Assembly (NCBI GenBank): GCA_013202495.1 | Contig: JABMQQ010000001.1 | Coordinates: 1 to 64,000, forward strand | Length of the DNA stretch: 64,000 nt | Source of the DNA: Fidelibacterota bacterium | Lineage (GTDB): Bacteria; Fidelibacterota; UBA8477; JABMPR01 | Direction of reading: 5' to 3' | Shown here: piece after piece, positions 1-10,624 of the stretch | How positions within the stretch are numbered: the first letter of the stretch is position 1 | Layout: each line of letters begins with the position of its first letter | Made by a program: the position numbers and the translations under genes | Notes under the pieces: model-generated | Seen by the model: the letters and a program-made list of their open reading frames with translations, nothing else | Database searches by the model: none | What the model was told of the DNA's origin: nothing

Positions 1-444
1 CTAGGATTAAAGACGATCCATTTAGGTCCCGTGATTAATTATGGTCTGGAAATGGGTGACTACATTGTTGCCACAGCAACTGACGCTCAGGGAAACACCT
101 CTGAATTTTCTCAAACCACGCAGGTAACAACATATGTGGGTGTGGCAGCCCTTGAGGCACTTCCCACTGAATTCACCCTGGAACAGAACTATCCAAATCC
201 CTTTAACCCAACCACGACGATTCGCTACGGTCTAACTGAAGTATCAGATGTGAATTTGATCATCTATGATATGAAGGGAAGAGCAGTACAGAGCTATTCG
301 CAGAGTAGTCGACCAGCTGGTTGGGTCAATTATGAATGGTCCGGCACCAACATGAATGGTGAACCGGTAAGTACGGGTGTTTATCTGTGTCGACTAGAAG
401 CAGGGAATTATACCAAGACCATTAAGATGGTATTCTTGAAATAG
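1..444 (+). CDS. C-terminal part of a secreted T9SS-sorted protein (5' truncated)
   Basis: The frame is open to the first base of the window, so the gene begins upstream and only about 147 residues are visible. A piece of a beta-sandwich or helix-capping repeat (ATATDAQGNTSEFS, common at the end of large FCB cell-surface proteins) is followed by a linker and a complete type A T9SS sorting domain. That domain runs from the NYPNPFNP motif (about codon 64) through the YDMKGRAV strand to the terminal KTIKMVFLK. The family is exported by Sec, crosses the outer membrane through the type IX system, and is attached to the surface or released after the domain is cleaved. The function of the missing N-terminal part cannot be told. 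The TAG stop is followed by a small inverted repeat (GTATCA-AA-TGATAC, 444-457) without a T-run. Confidence 0.85.
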   Translation, partial: LGLKTIHLGPVINYGLEMGDYIVATATDAQGNTSEFSQTTQVTTYVGVAALEALPTEFTLEQNYPNPFNPTTTIRYGLTEVSDVNLIIYDMKGRAVQSYSQSSRPAGWVNYEWSGTNMNGEPVSTGVYLCRLEAGNYTKTIKMVFLK

Positions 445-568
445 TATCAAATGATACCAAAGGATGTTAAGAGTTTAGTTTTCTAGAAGTAAGTACGGCC
501 TTGAAAAAATAATGCTTTATCCCGGGAGGTATGGTATTTTACTGGCAATAAAATTGAAGGGGGCAGCC

Positions 569-3500
569 ATGCGCAAGCTATTTACCCTTATGCTCGTGGT
601 AGTAACGCTACAATTGACAGCAGAACCTCGAATTCTCATCGACGGTATACATGGATTGTCAATTCCGGAGCCAAACATGGGATCCGTCATCGATCCTGCA
701 GTATTATTTCCTGAATATGAATTTGATTATCTCCAGGCAGACGATATAAGTATCGAGCAAGTCCTGGTATCTGGAATCCTGAATACACAGCAGGATACGA
801 TATATTTTTCAGTGACAGGTGGACAGGAAGTACTCTACCTGCGTTACTTTCAACAGGATTCTACCATTCTCCAGGAACCCTATTTTTATCTGGTTGATCC
901 CCTGGGCGCTTTCAGTAGCCCTGCCAGTAATGGCCTGGCGCATGTGGAGTTCCCAATTGCTGGTGAATGGATATTGATTTACTCCGCGTGGAATGAGCTT
1001 GTTACCGGCTACGAAGTGGGTACAGGTCCACATTTTTACAATACAGAGCTGCTGGAACAATATGATGCTGTTCTGCAGATGGTAGACAATACTTTCGCAC
1101 TCTTTCAGGGCTTTCTGCCCACTTTAGAAGCAACTGAGTTGGATGTCCTGCAAACTTATTATGAATCAGGAGGCGGGCATTTACTCCTGAGGGAAACGGA
1201 TATGAGCATGGTAGATAAACCCATTATCCATGTTAGTTCAGATCGCGGTGGGCAAGCGGGCATCAGTCTGAACTTCCCTGGAGTTCCAACATTTCTTAAA
1301 CCTGCCGCACAGGTTGGTTATGAGGATAAAAGCACTCAGCTATCCTGGGAGGTGGATATGGAGCCCGGCGTCGTGCATGAAATACTGTATGAAGGTCGTC
1401 CAAGTCGTCCACTGAATCTGCTCACGGCTGTTGAGAGTGGCCGAGGTGCTCATCTGGAAAACCAATCCTCATTAAACCTGGGAGGTTTGCGAGTTTTTCA
1501 GCATCTACAGGATGGAGGTTATCGCTATGCTGAAGTGATGGCGCTTCATGCCTTTGAAAGTTCAGATTGTGTATTCGACCGGGAATTTACCGAACTGGAA
1601 TTTTCCAGATATCTTCAAAAAACGCTGGAAGCAGAAGCGCTGGAGTTGGGTTTAACTCAATCTGAGGCTCAGTCCTTTTTTAAAGAATATCAATGGATCA
1701 ACCGCTTGCTGGTTGAGACTTCAGATTCCCGGGATATTTGTGCAATTTATAATTTTAGGGGTCAAGCTTATGATGATCTGATTCCCATGAGTGGTGTTCA
1801 TTCAAGTGAAGATCAAATCAGGGTGATGTGGGTCTTTGCCAAAAATCTTCCCCTGGAAGCACAGGGTGAACCATACATTTTTGAACCAGCCTCTGTCAAC
1901 ACTATAGATCCATTCACATCCGAGTTGAACTCATATCATGAGTACGGTGTCATCGAAATTCACAATCCTAACCAATCGATGCTTCGCGATCTGGAAATCC
2001 ATGATTTCCATTTCTGGGATGAATTTCTGGTTGATGAGACCAACCATCATGAAAGCAGCAGTTGGTATCCAGTTTTTCACACATTCGGAGAAGATTCTAT
2101 TGCCCAGCTATTGAGCGAAGGCGTAGAGGACGTTTATGGCGTGATGTCCTCACCCGTCACAATTTTACCCGAAGGCTCTGGCTTTGTGCTTCTGAGTGGC
2201 GATGATGACACCTATTCAGAGGGAAATCCCGAATTTCCCCAGGGTTCCTTTCCAGCGGTGGCAGTGGCTCAGTCTTTTGGGGAGGGCCATTTTATTGCGG
2301 TGAATGATATCAATGTGCTATGCGAGCATCAGGGAAATATAAGATTCCTTCGGAACTGCTTTAATTTTCTGGCTCATGTGGAGAATCGCGTAATTCATGT
2401 TCCGGGTGATATTAACACTATTCAGGCTGCCATAGACAGTGCAATGAGTGGCGATTCCATCCTGGTTGCTCCGGGAATCTATAATGAAAATATTGATTTT
2501 CTGGGCAAAGAGATCTACGTGGGGAGCGTAGGCACGCCAGAGGAAACTGTAATACACGGAGATAGCACAGGAAGTGTTGTTACATTCAAAAACCAAGAGA
2601 CAAGAGCCTCCGTGCTTGAGGGCTTCACCATAACGGGAGGGATGGCTTGTCCTATAGGATCAATGCTTACTGGAGGAGGCGGTATGCATGTCACAAACGC
2701 ACGTCCAAGCATCATTGGAAACATAATTACTGAAAATTACTGTGACGTTTATATCGATGGTGGCGGTATCCTTTGCAACGCAAGTGATCCTCTGATCAAA
2801 GATAATATCATATCATCAAATCTGGGAGCCTATCGAGGCGGGGGTGTTGCACTTCTCAATTGGGCCAATCCAATCATCACCGGGAATATCATTGAATCCA
2901 ATACCACGCAAAGCGGATGGGGATTTGCTTATGGAGCCGGGATTTATGTAGGGGAGACCTGTAACCCCCAGATTTATGATAATCTGATCCAGTCCAACAC
3001 CATTGACGTGGGAACTGGAGGAGGTCTATACTTGCAGGGACCAGGCTCACAACTCGTGTCGAGAAACCTGATTATCGACAATACTGGAGCTGGGATAGCC
3101 AGTGTTGACACCAACACATGTCTTCTCATTAATAATACCATTGTGGGGAATACTGAGGCGATTCATACTGAAAACTACGCTCACCCAATACTTTTGAATA
3201 GTATTGTCTGGGACAATGCTATCGTCATAGGCAGTGATATGGGTCCCAGTGATATAACCGTTGCCTATAACGACATCCAGGGAGGGTGGTCGGGTACTCA
3301 AATTCTTGATACCGATCCACAATTTGGGAATGAATATGGTTTAATTGAAACCTCTCCGTGTATTGATGCGGGAACAGCTGTATATGTGCTGGGAGGTGAT
3401 ACACTCCTGTATTTGACACCTGATGACTACCATGGGAATGCACCGGATATGGGTGCCTATGAGTCAGTATATACTTCTCAAAATCAACCAACACTTCTGG

Positions 3501-3784
3501 TTCCTGAAAAATTGACCCTGCTTCACAATTTCCCCAATCCATTCAATCCTGTGACCACCATTCGCTATGGTTTACCGGAAATATCAGATGTCACGCTGGT
3601 GATCTATGACCTTACGGGTCGAGTGGTTCGTAGGTATTCAGAAAACGCACAGCCTGCAGGGTGGGTCAACCTGGTTTGGGATGGAACGAATACTTCCGGT
3701 GAGCCAGTAAGTGCAGGTGTTTATCTCTGTCGACTAGAAGCCGGGAATTTCACCAAGACCATAAAAATGGTTTATCTGAAGTAG
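569..3784 (+). CDS. Secreted right-handed beta-helix protein with T9SS sorting domain
   Basis: This is a 1071-residue exported protein. ATG 569 is chosen over an in-frame upstream ATG (512) because it follows a strong GAAGGGGGCA ribosome site and begins a clean signal peptide (MRKLFTLMLVVVTLQLTAEP). Residues about 20-600 start with ILIDGIHG and have no family I can name; part resembles GATase/GldG-like periplasmic domains. Residues about 609-967 are a parallel beta-helix of the pectate-lyase/NosD type, opening with an IQAAIDSAMSGDSILVAPG segment and continuing with repeated GGGI...NP.I..N.I turns. The T9SS type A domain follows at about 976-1071. No catalytic residues are evident, so polysaccharide binding or adhesion is as likely as lyase activity. 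It lies between two other T9SS genes in the same direction, 61 bp before the next. Confidence 0.85.
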   Translation: MRKLFTLMLVVVTLQLTAEPRILIDGIHGLSIPEPNMGSVIDPAVLFPEYEFDYLQADDISIEQVLVSGILNTQQDTIYFSVTGGQEVLYLRYFQQDSTILQEPYFYLVDPLGAFSSPASNGLAHVEFPIAGEWILIYSAWNELVTGYEVGTGPHFYNTELLEQYDAVLQMVDNTFALFQGFLPTLEATELDVLQTYYESGGGHLLLRETDMSMVDKPIIHVSSDRGGQAGISLNFPGVPTFLKPAAQVGYEDKSTQLSWEVDMEPGVVHEILYEGRPSRPLNLLTAVESGRGAHLENQSSLNLGGLRVFQHLQDGGYRYAEVMALHAFESSDCVFDREFTELEFSRYLQKTLEAEALELGLTQSEAQSFFKEYQWINRLLVETSDSRDICAIYNFRGQAYDDLIPMSGVHSSEDQIRVMWVFAKNLPLEAQGEPYIFEPASVNTIDPFTSELNSYHEYGVIEIHNPNQSMLRDLEIHDFHFWDEFLVDETNHHESSSWYPVFHTFGEDSIAQLLSEGVEDVYGVMSSPVTILPEGSGFVLLSGDDDTYSEGNPEFPQGSFPAVAVAQSFGEGHFIAVNDINVLCEHQGNIRFLRNCFNFLAHVENRVIHVPGDINTIQAAIDSAMSGDSILVAPGIYNENIDFLGKEIYVGSVGTPEETVIHGDSTGSVVTFKNQETRASVLEGFTITGGMACPIGSMLTGGGGMHVTNARPSIIGNIITENYCDVYIDGGGILCNASDPLIKDNIISSNLGAYRGGGVALLNWANPIITGNIIESNTTQSGWGFAYGAGIYVGETCNPQIYDNLIQSNTIDVGTGGGLYLQGPGSQLVSRNLIIDNTGAGIASVDTNTCLLINNTIVGNTEAIHTENYAHPILLNSIVWDNAIVIGSDMGPSDITVAYNDIQGGWSGTQILDTDPQFGNEYGLIETSPCIDAGTAVYVLGGDTLLYLTPDDYHGNAPDMGAYESVYTSQNQPTLLVPEKLTLLHNFPNPFNPVTTIRYGLPEISDVTLVIYDLTGRVVRRYSENAQPAGWVNLVWDGTNTSGEPVSAGVYLCRLEAGNFTKTIKMVYLK

Positions 3785-3844
3785 CCAGAAGGATTTTGTA
3801 CCAAAGAAGTCAAATTAATAGATAATTATCCAGAAGGGGGCATC

Positions 3845-6800
3845 ATGAATGCAAGATGCAAGTATCGTATCATATCAAGCCTGAGCATTGTCATAGGGTT
3901 GTGGTTGACAACCGGACTGTCATTTGGGCAAAATATTGATGAGATAAACATCCTTATGGATGACCCTGAATTAATCCAAAAGACTCTGAACAACACGAAC
4001 TTCTCGCAGCCGCAAGCAGGACTGAGGGATCTGGACTTTTCCTTCCAGATGATCGCTTACGCTGAATATGATCCCTATGACTATTCAGCAGTCTGGCACC
4101 CCACCGAAGGCAGTCGGGGTCTCTGTGCAGGATCTGATCTTGATGGCGACGGGCACCAGGAAATATTTGCTGTTCATTATGGCAATGGAAGTGGCGTAGT
4201 TGGTTTTGAAATGAATGACTCTGGAACTCTTGAAATGATCTGGAACTCGGTCCTGACTCCAACAACTTATAATTTAGGAACCCGCTTTGTACAAACAGGT
4301 GACCTGGATGGCGATGGATATGGAGAAATTGTATTTTTCCGGGGAAAATATTCAGATGATCCAAATCGTGGACTGTACATATATGAATGGGATGGTACCA
4401 ATGATGGCTATGAGCTCGCCTATCACAATCCCTTACTGTCTCTGAGCGGCGATCTGGTCTCTGACATGGTGATTGAGCACTTCCTGCTTGAGGATGTGGA
4501 CGATGACGGCACTACGGAGCTGATCTTTGCCAATAATGGCTTAAGCATGGGGCTTGATCGCTCTGAGGATTTCTTCTCAATCCTTAGCATCGCAGGAGAT
4601 ATTGGTTCTGGATCTGAAATACTGACTGAAGAATATTGGATCAGTCCCAGGGATGTAGACCGTGATGGCGTGATAGAGGACGGTCTCGGCGGTGGAAGCG
4701 GTCTGAATGTTCAAGTCTGTGATACTGATGGTGATGGTCTCAAGGAAGTCTTCTGCCATCCATACAACTACTTCAATATGTTCTTTTTTGAAGCCAGAGG
4801 ACCGGATACCTATAGTCTGGGCGATACAACCAATATTCAATTCACTTACCCCGACGATAATGCTCAGCTTATGAATGCCGCCGTATCGGATATGGATGGT
4901 GATGGGGATGATGAGATTTATATCGCCAATTATGTAACTGGCGATGTCTATATGATCCAGGATACTGATGGTGAGGCCACCTCCTTACTGGAAAGCGAAG
5001 TGACCGTTTTAGGTGAGAATGTAGGGGCTCAATTTGGAGCGTTAGCCTTTGATTTTGATACCAGTGGAACTGATGAAATATACTTTGGTAGTTCAGCAGT
5101 ATTTGGAGCTGATATCCGTGTCTGGGATGGTGAGGAGTTCAGCAGCTATCAGTCAGATGCAGAATCAGATGGATTCCTGCCGAAGATGGATGTAGCTGAT
5201 ATGAATGGGAATGGAATACCAGAACTTATTACAGCTCATCAGATGGTTTCAAACTATCCGCAGAGAATTATTCGGGTCTTAGAATACCTGCCTGATGATC
5301 CTTCAAATTCACGATGGGCATTTACGCCAGTTTACAATGTTGGTTACACCGATGACTGGGGGAACAGTTATGCACCTATTTTAGGTGACTACAACAACGA
5401 TGGAAATATAGATGTTTTTGTCACCAATGGTGGAGATCAACGTAATTTCCTATACCAAAATTCTGGTTTGGGCTATTTCCAACGAATCTGGGAAGGGGAA
5501 ATATACTGGGATCAGAATTGGTCTAACACGGCCTCCTGGGGTGATTACGACAACGATGGTGCCCTTGATCTATTTGTCGCTAATGGAGGCGATGGAGAAG
5601 CCAATGCCCTCTACCATAACCTGGGCGATGGAACCTTTCAGAGAATCTATGAAGGATCAATAGCATCTGAGGTTAATAGCTCCAGAAGTGCCAGTTGGGG
5701 TGACTATGACAACGATGGCTACCTGGATCTCTATGTAGGCAACAGTTCAGATCCAAATGGGACCAACTCACTTTATCAAAATAATGGCGATGGCAGCTTC
5801 AGCGCTGTAAGCGTTGGATGGATTGTGTTTGACGATGATGAATCGGGATCGGTTTCCTGGTGTGACTATGACAATGATGGTGACCTGGACATGTATGTGG
5901 CTAACTGTGGTCAAAATTCAATGTATCGCAACGAGGGCGAGGGCTCCTTTACCAAGATTCAAACTGGTGTACTGGTAGCTCATGATGACTGTTCACAGGG
6001 TGCCAGTTGGGCAGACTACGACAATGATGGTGATTTTGATGTGTTGGTGACCAGTGGAGATGATCACTCAAATCGTCTGTATCAAAACCAGGGCGAGGGT
6101 GTTTTTGTTGAGATCACCGAGGGGGCAATAGTTACTGATAACTCTAATTCCTGGGGAAGCACCTGGGCTGACCTGGATAATGATGGTGATCTGGATCTCT
6201 TTGTGGTCAACAGTGCCGAACCCGATCCCCGTGACAACTTCATATACACCAATAACGGAGAAGGGAGTTTTACTGGGGTGTACGATAATCTCCTCAATCA
6301 GAATGATCTGATCCCCCTTGGCTGTGCCTGGGGTGACTATAACAATGATGGTGCTATCGATCTTTTTATTGGAATAGATGGGGGCCAGAACCGGCTATAC
6401 GCCAATCAGGGTAATTCGAATTCCTGGGTGAATATCAAGTGTGTTGGCACCGCATCCAACAGATCTGCAATTGGTGCTAAAGTTCGTGTCAAAGCCAATA
6501 TCTATGACCTGGATACCTGGCAGGTAAATGAAATCAGTGGACAAACTGGAGCTTTTGGACAAAATAGCCTCAATGCCGAGTTTGGTCTTGGTAACGCCGA
6601 CCTTATCGATTCCCTACGCATTGAATGGCCCTCTGGTATGATCAATGAGTATACAGATATTCAAGTCGATGAGTTCTATGTCATCCAGGAGGGACCTGCC
6701 TTACAGGTTTCAGCTGACACACTGGCATGGGGGGAAGTATACCTGGGTAGTGCCAATGCGCTAGCCCTGGAATTATCAAATCTGGGACCAGCATCGATTC

Positions 6801-9800
6801 AGGTTGAAAATGTTAGCATAGATAATTCCGTGTTTACTGCTGATCTCACCTCACTTCAGATCGAACCTGGAACTTCATCAGCACTATCCATCACTTTTGA
6901 ACCTACGGCGACAGGATATTTTGAAGGACTTCTCACATTCACCTCAAGTGATCCGCTTGCCCCCAACGATAGCATTGTTCTTTCAGGTCAAGCCATATTG
7001 GCTCCTGATATTGCTGTATCACCAGATAGTGTGATGGTAACCCTCTTACCAGGTGCAACTCATACTCAAACAATAACTATCGACAATATCTCTGGTGAGA
7101 GCACACTCCATTGGACAGCTCATTTGGAGATAGATGACATGACCCGAACAGTCACCTTCACAAAAGATGATTTTGCTTTGTGGGGTCAGCCAGAAAACCA
7201 GGATCGGATAACCGACAACGTCTGGATTACCCGAGCTAACAATCAGGGCATTTTTAATGCTGCAGTGGAATCTAATTATGATTATGACGTGTCCCCCTGG
7301 GATACGGAATGGGCTTATGGATATTCAGAAGATTTAGAACCTGAGGATTATGGGATTTGGCGTGATGCCATAGATGCCTACCCGCCAGGAATGATTGACC
7401 AACCACTTTCTGTCCATTTGATATCAGATGATATCTACCTTGATGTTCTTTTTCATAGTTGGACTTCAGGTGGTAATGGAGGTGGTTTTTCATATACCAG
7501 AATAGCTACCTCACCTGAATGGATAAAGCTATCCTCTGAAATGGAATCTTTGGACATTGGTGAGAGTGTTTCCATAGAATTATTGCTGGACGCTCTGGAG
7601 ATGCCAGCTGGAACTCATATTGCAGAAGTGTTGATCAGCAGCAATGATCCTGATGAACCCGAAATAATCATACCAGTTGAGATGGAAGTAAGCATTGCGC
7701 CAGATATTTATCTCGAAAATGATACACTCCTGTTTGGTAATGTCTTCAACGGATATTCTGATACCCTGGCTATCCCCATCGAGAATTGGGGGTCGGCAGG
7801 TCTAGTCGTTACAGATGCATCAGTTGATCTGGCCGAATATGGAGTGAGTACTCAGTCTTTTGAAGTTTTACCTGATGAGATCTATATGTTAGAAGTGATT
7901 CTGACTCCTTCTTCAGCTGGTGACTATTCAGGAGTACTGACGCTGACAACTTCTGATCCAGATGAGGAATTCTTCACAATCACACTGTTAGGGAGCAGTG
8001 TGGATCCACCCATCGTTGGTGTAGATCCTGATTCATTATATGCTGCCCTGCTGACTGATGAGACCCTCGGTCAAAATATGATCATATCAAATACTGGCTT
8101 GAGTGAGCTCAACTATGAGATCCGATCAATATCCGTGGAAAACTTCTCAAGAGTGAGAGCCGCTCCCGACATAAGTTTGTTGACAGGTCCCCGGTATAGT
8201 TGGGATGAATTCTTTGGTGAGAATTTACACGAACTCAACAGGAATGAGTGGGGCAGATCAGGCAAACCTGGACCGCAGGCAAATACTCCGAACACCGCCA
8301 ACGAAGTCAATCTCAGGGAACTGAGGGAAAGCTGGGAGTTGCTTTATACAGATCCAGAAGAATTTGGACCAGTTGATGTTCAACACGTCTATGGTAGCAT
8401 GACTTCAGATGAAGTGCTTGTCAAAATTGAAGGCTATACTGAATTTGATGAGATGGTGTATGCCGTTTACATCGATATAGACCAGAATATGGATACAGGA
8501 CTGGACACTGAAGAAGATGAGCTGGGATGGTATCTGGGTATTGATTATGCCATGATAAGTACAGGTTGGGGATTCGATGGATTTTTTCTCGTAGATGAGG
8601 AGTCTCAAGATTTGGTATGGTTGGATTCACTAACAACCAACATTTTTGGTACAAACTCTACTGAAAGAACTATTGGCGCAGATATCAGCTATTTCGAGGG
8701 CGTAGCAGCCTTCAATTTTGCTATTATTTGTGATGAGGGAATTGAGGATATGGTCCCGGATTTTGGATCTGGACACATTACGTTTCAGTTGGGAACCCCC
8801 TGGTTGGCTTTCGAGCCAGAGATGGGCTCAATTGGAGCGGGTCAACAGGAAGACATCAGTGTAACCTTTGATGCCGCTGATATGTTTGGTGGAGAGTATT
8901 ATTCACAGATTACAGTTCAAAGTAATGATCCTGAATCACCTGAAATTACTGCCAGCGCCCACTTATCAGTAACAGGGGTGCCCAACATCCAAATTGCTGA
9001 AGAGGACCTATCTTTTGGTGACATCTTTGTGAATTATGAATCAGAATTAGAGTTTGAAGTACAAAACACTGGAACTGATTCTCTACATATCAATAGCATT
9101 TCTTCAGACAACCCAGTATTCATAGTCTCTCCCACAGCGTTGGATATTCATCACAGTGAGTCTGCGTTCATTTCAGTGCGTATATCGCCTGATGCAGTCG
9201 GCGAATATGACGGCACCATCAGTCTTCTCTCTGATGATCCAGATAATGGGAATCTATCGCTGGAGGTGAATGCCAATGCCTTAATCGCGCCTGAAATCGG
9301 AATAAATCAGAATTCACTGGTACATAATGTTTTTGGCAGTGTTGAGGTGAGAGATACCCTCATAGTCTCCAATACGGGTGGGAGTGATCTCGCCTATTTC
9401 ATTCACATTGAAGAGCTTGGCGAAACCAGAGATGCAGGTGGACCAGACGCATTTGGTTACTCCTGGAAAGACTCAAATGAGCCTGGGGGATCCGAATATG
9501 AATGGATCGAAGCTTCAGGAGGCGAACAATTCTTTTTATATGATGATGATTTTGTTTCTGAGGTACCCCTTGGGTTCGAGTTTGAGTACTATGGCATCCC
9601 CTATAACAATATCAATATCATGTCCAACGGCTGGTTGAGTTTTAGCTCGACAAGTAGCTGGTTTCCCGATGCAGTGCCGTATTACTTTGCTGGAGAATTT
9701 GACGGAGCGATAGCTCCCTTTGGTGGTGATTTATTTCCTCCTGAAGGTCAAATATATGTATTGCAGACAGGGTCAGCACCAGACAGACAGACTATTATTG

Positions 9801-10531
9801 AATACAACCATGTATCATGGTGTTGTTCAGGACCTCCCTTTATGACCTTTCAGGTGATCTTCTATGAGAGAACCAACCGTATTCGATTTCAATATCAGGA
9901 TTTGAGCGGAAATTACCCACAATCTTTGGGCATCTCAAATGAAGACAATAGCATTGGAATTGGAAATGGTGGGTTTGATGACACTTATATCAATCCAAGT
10001 ATCGTTTCTGACAATTATGCTATTGAGTTCTCAAGTCAGATCGATTGGGTGAGTGTTGATCCACTGGCTGGTACAATACCTGCCGGTATGAGTGAAACCC
10101 TGGCCATCCTCATCGACGCCACCAATCTAGAAAATGGTAGCTATGAAGCTCAACTCACTTTCGATAGTAATGATCCTGAGCTGCCGCGCACGGCGATTCC
10201 AGTTCTTGTGTATCTGCAGGGAGTTTCAGTTCATGGGGACGGGTTGCTTCCAGACTCCTACACCCTTGAACAGAACTATCCAAATCCATTTAATCCAACC
10301 ACTACCATTCGCTACGGTTTACCCGAAAGTTCTGATGTAAGCCTCTACATCTATGATATTAAGGGTCGGGTGGTACAACAATATACAGTAGAGGATCAAG
10401 CCGCAGGCTGGGTTGACATTGAATGGAATGGTACCAATTCATGGGGTGAGAGGGTAAGTACAGGTGTTTATCTCTGTCGACTGGAAGCAGGGAATTACAC
10501 CAAGACCATCAAGATGGTGTATCTCAAATAA
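3845..10531 (+). CDS. Giant secreted FG-GAP/ASPIC/Hydin-like repeat protein with T9SS sorting domain
   Basis: This 2228-residue exported protein starts at an ATG behind CAGAAGGGGGCATC and has a signal peptide ending near GLSFGQ. Residues about 85-500 contain Asp-rich calcium-loop repeats (DGDG.. type). Residues about 510-855 hold seven regular FG-GAP/VCBS blades (WGDYDNDGDLDL). An ASPIC/UnbV domain follows (about 856-948, FGLGNAD...IEWPSG). Then come several ASH/choice-of-anchor-D immunoglobulin-like modules (about 952-1052, 1285-1385 and 1709-1812) mixed with BACON-like segments ending in SNDPE.P. The T9SS domain is at about 2135-2228. Such proteins are calcium-stabilised surface adhesins or scaffolds; no enzyme signature is visible. 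Its 3' end is almost the same in DNA as those of the 1-444, 569-3784 and 19599-23327 genes. Confidence 0.87.
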   Translation: MNARCKYRIISSLSIVIGLWLTTGLSFGQNIDEINILMDDPELIQKTLNNTNFSQPQAGLRDLDFSFQMIAYAEYDPYDYSAVWHPTEGSRGLCAGSDLDGDGHQEIFAVHYGNGSGVVGFEMNDSGTLEMIWNSVLTPTTYNLGTRFVQTGDLDGDGYGEIVFFRGKYSDDPNRGLYIYEWDGTNDGYELAYHNPLLSLSGDLVSDMVIEHFLLEDVDDDGTTELIFANNGLSMGLDRSEDFFSILSIAGDIGSGSEILTEEYWISPRDVDRDGVIEDGLGGGSGLNVQVCDTDGDGLKEVFCHPYNYFNMFFFEARGPDTYSLGDTTNIQFTYPDDNAQLMNAAVSDMDGDGDDEIYIANYVTGDVYMIQDTDGEATSLLESEVTVLGENVGAQFGALAFDFDTSGTDEIYFGSSAVFGADIRVWDGEEFSSYQSDAESDGFLPKMDVADMNGNGIPELITAHQMVSNYPQRIIRVLEYLPDDPSNSRWAFTPVYNVGYTDDWGNSYAPILGDYNNDGNIDVFVTNGGDQRNFLYQNSGLGYFQRIWEGEIYWDQNWSNTASWGDYDNDGALDLFVANGGDGEANALYHNLGDGTFQRIYEGSIASEVNSSRSASWGDYDNDGYLDLYVGNSSDPNGTNSLYQNNGDGSFSAVSVGWIVFDDDESGSVSWCDYDNDGDLDMYVANCGQNSMYRNEGEGSFTKIQTGVLVAHDDCSQGASWADYDNDGDFDVLVTSGDDHSNRLYQNQGEGVFVEITEGAIVTDNSNSWGSTWADLDNDGDLDLFVVNSAEPDPRDNFIYTNNGEGSFTGVYDNLLNQNDLIPLGCAWGDYNNDGAIDLFIGIDGGQNRLYANQGNSNSWVNIKCVGTASNRSAIGAKVRVKANIYDLDTWQVNEISGQTGAFGQNSLNAEFGLGNADLIDSLRIEWPSGMINEYTDIQVDEFYVIQEGPALQVSADTLAWGEVYLGSANALALELSNLGPASIQVENVSIDNSVFTADLTSLQIEPGTSSALSITFEPTATGYFEGLLTFTSSDPLAPNDSIVLSGQAILAPDIAVSPDSVMVTLLPGATHTQTITIDNISGESTLHWTAHLEIDDMTRTVTFTKDDFALWGQPENQDRITDNVWITRANNQGIFNAAVESNYDYDVSPWDTEWAYGYSEDLEPEDYGIWRDAIDAYPPGMIDQPLSVHLISDDIYLDVLFHSWTSGGNGGGFSYTRIATSPEWIKLSSEMESLDIGESVSIELLLDALEMPAGTHIAEVLISSNDPDEPEIIIPVEMEVSIAPDIYLENDTLLFGNVFNGYSDTLAIPIENWGSAGLVVTDASVDLAEYGVSTQSFEVLPDEIYMLEVILTPSSAGDYSGVLTLTTSDPDEEFFTITLLGSSVDPPIVGVDPDSLYAALLTDETLGQNMIISNTGLSELNYEIRSISVENFSRVRAAPDISLLTGPRYSWDEFFGENLHELNRNEWGRSGKPGPQANTPNTANEVNLRELRESWELLYTDPEEFGPVDVQHVYGSMTSDEVLVKIEGYTEFDEMVYAVYIDIDQNMDTGLDTEEDELGWYLGIDYAMISTGWGFDGFFLVDEESQDLVWLDSLTTNIFGTNSTERTIGADISYFEGVAAFNFAIICDEGIEDMVPDFGSGHITFQLGTPWLAFEPEMGSIGAGQQEDISVTFDAADMFGGEYYSQITVQSNDPESPEITASAHLSVTGVPNIQIAEEDLSFGDIFVNYESELEFEVQNTGTDSLHINSISSDNPVFIVSPTALDIHHSESAFISVRISPDAVGEYDGTISLLSDDPDNGNLSLEVNANALIAPEIGINQNSLVHNVFGSVEVRDTLIVSNTGGSDLAYFIHIEELGETRDAGGPDAFGYSWKDSNEPGGSEYEWIEASGGEQFFLYDDDFVSEVPLGFEFEYYGIPYNNINIMSNGWLSFSSTSSWFPDAVPYYFAGEFDGAIAPFGGDLFPPEGQIYVLQTGSAPDRQTIIEYNHVSWCCSGPPFMTFQVIFYERTNRIRFQYQDLSGNYPQSLGISNEDNSIGIGNGGFDDTYINPSIVSDNYAIEFSSQIDWVSVDPLAGTIPAGMSETLAILIDATNLENGSYEAQLTFDSNDPELPRTAIPVLVYLQGVSVHGDGLLPDSYTLEQNYPNPFNPTTTIRYGLPESSDVSLYIYDIKGRVVQQYTVEDQAAGWVDIEWNGTNSWGERVSTGVYLCRLEAGNYTKTIKMVYLK
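5370..6420 (+). repeat. Seven tandem FG-GAP/VCBS blade repeats inside the 2228-aa gene
   Basis: Seven imperfect DNA repeats with a period of about 150-165 bp begin near 5383, 5538, 5695, 5860, 6008, 6164 and 6330. Each encodes the calcium-binding core [WG]GDYDNDG..DL[FY]V and a YxNxGDGxF turn. Seven blades is the number needed to close one integrin-like beta-propeller, so this stretch probably folds as a single closed propeller. Unequal crossing-over between blades is the likely source. Confidence 0.75.
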
Positions 10532-10624
10532 ACGGCAGACAGAACAAATTGCTAAGTCATGGCCAGTATAGAATGAAGAGGAAAATTATTTAATAGTTTA
10601 GAATCATATACCAGGGGGTGTGCT

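Noticed and set aside
444-457. GTATCA-AA-TGATAC hairpin after the first gene as a terminator
   Set aside because: The stem is AT-rich with a 2-base loop and no T-run follows. Transcription may continue into the next T9SS gene.
809-1060. Antisense and shifted open frames inside the large T9SS, RND and activase genes
   Set aside because: Their protein sequences show no family features and lie wholly within well-supported genes on the other strand or frame; they are coding shadows.
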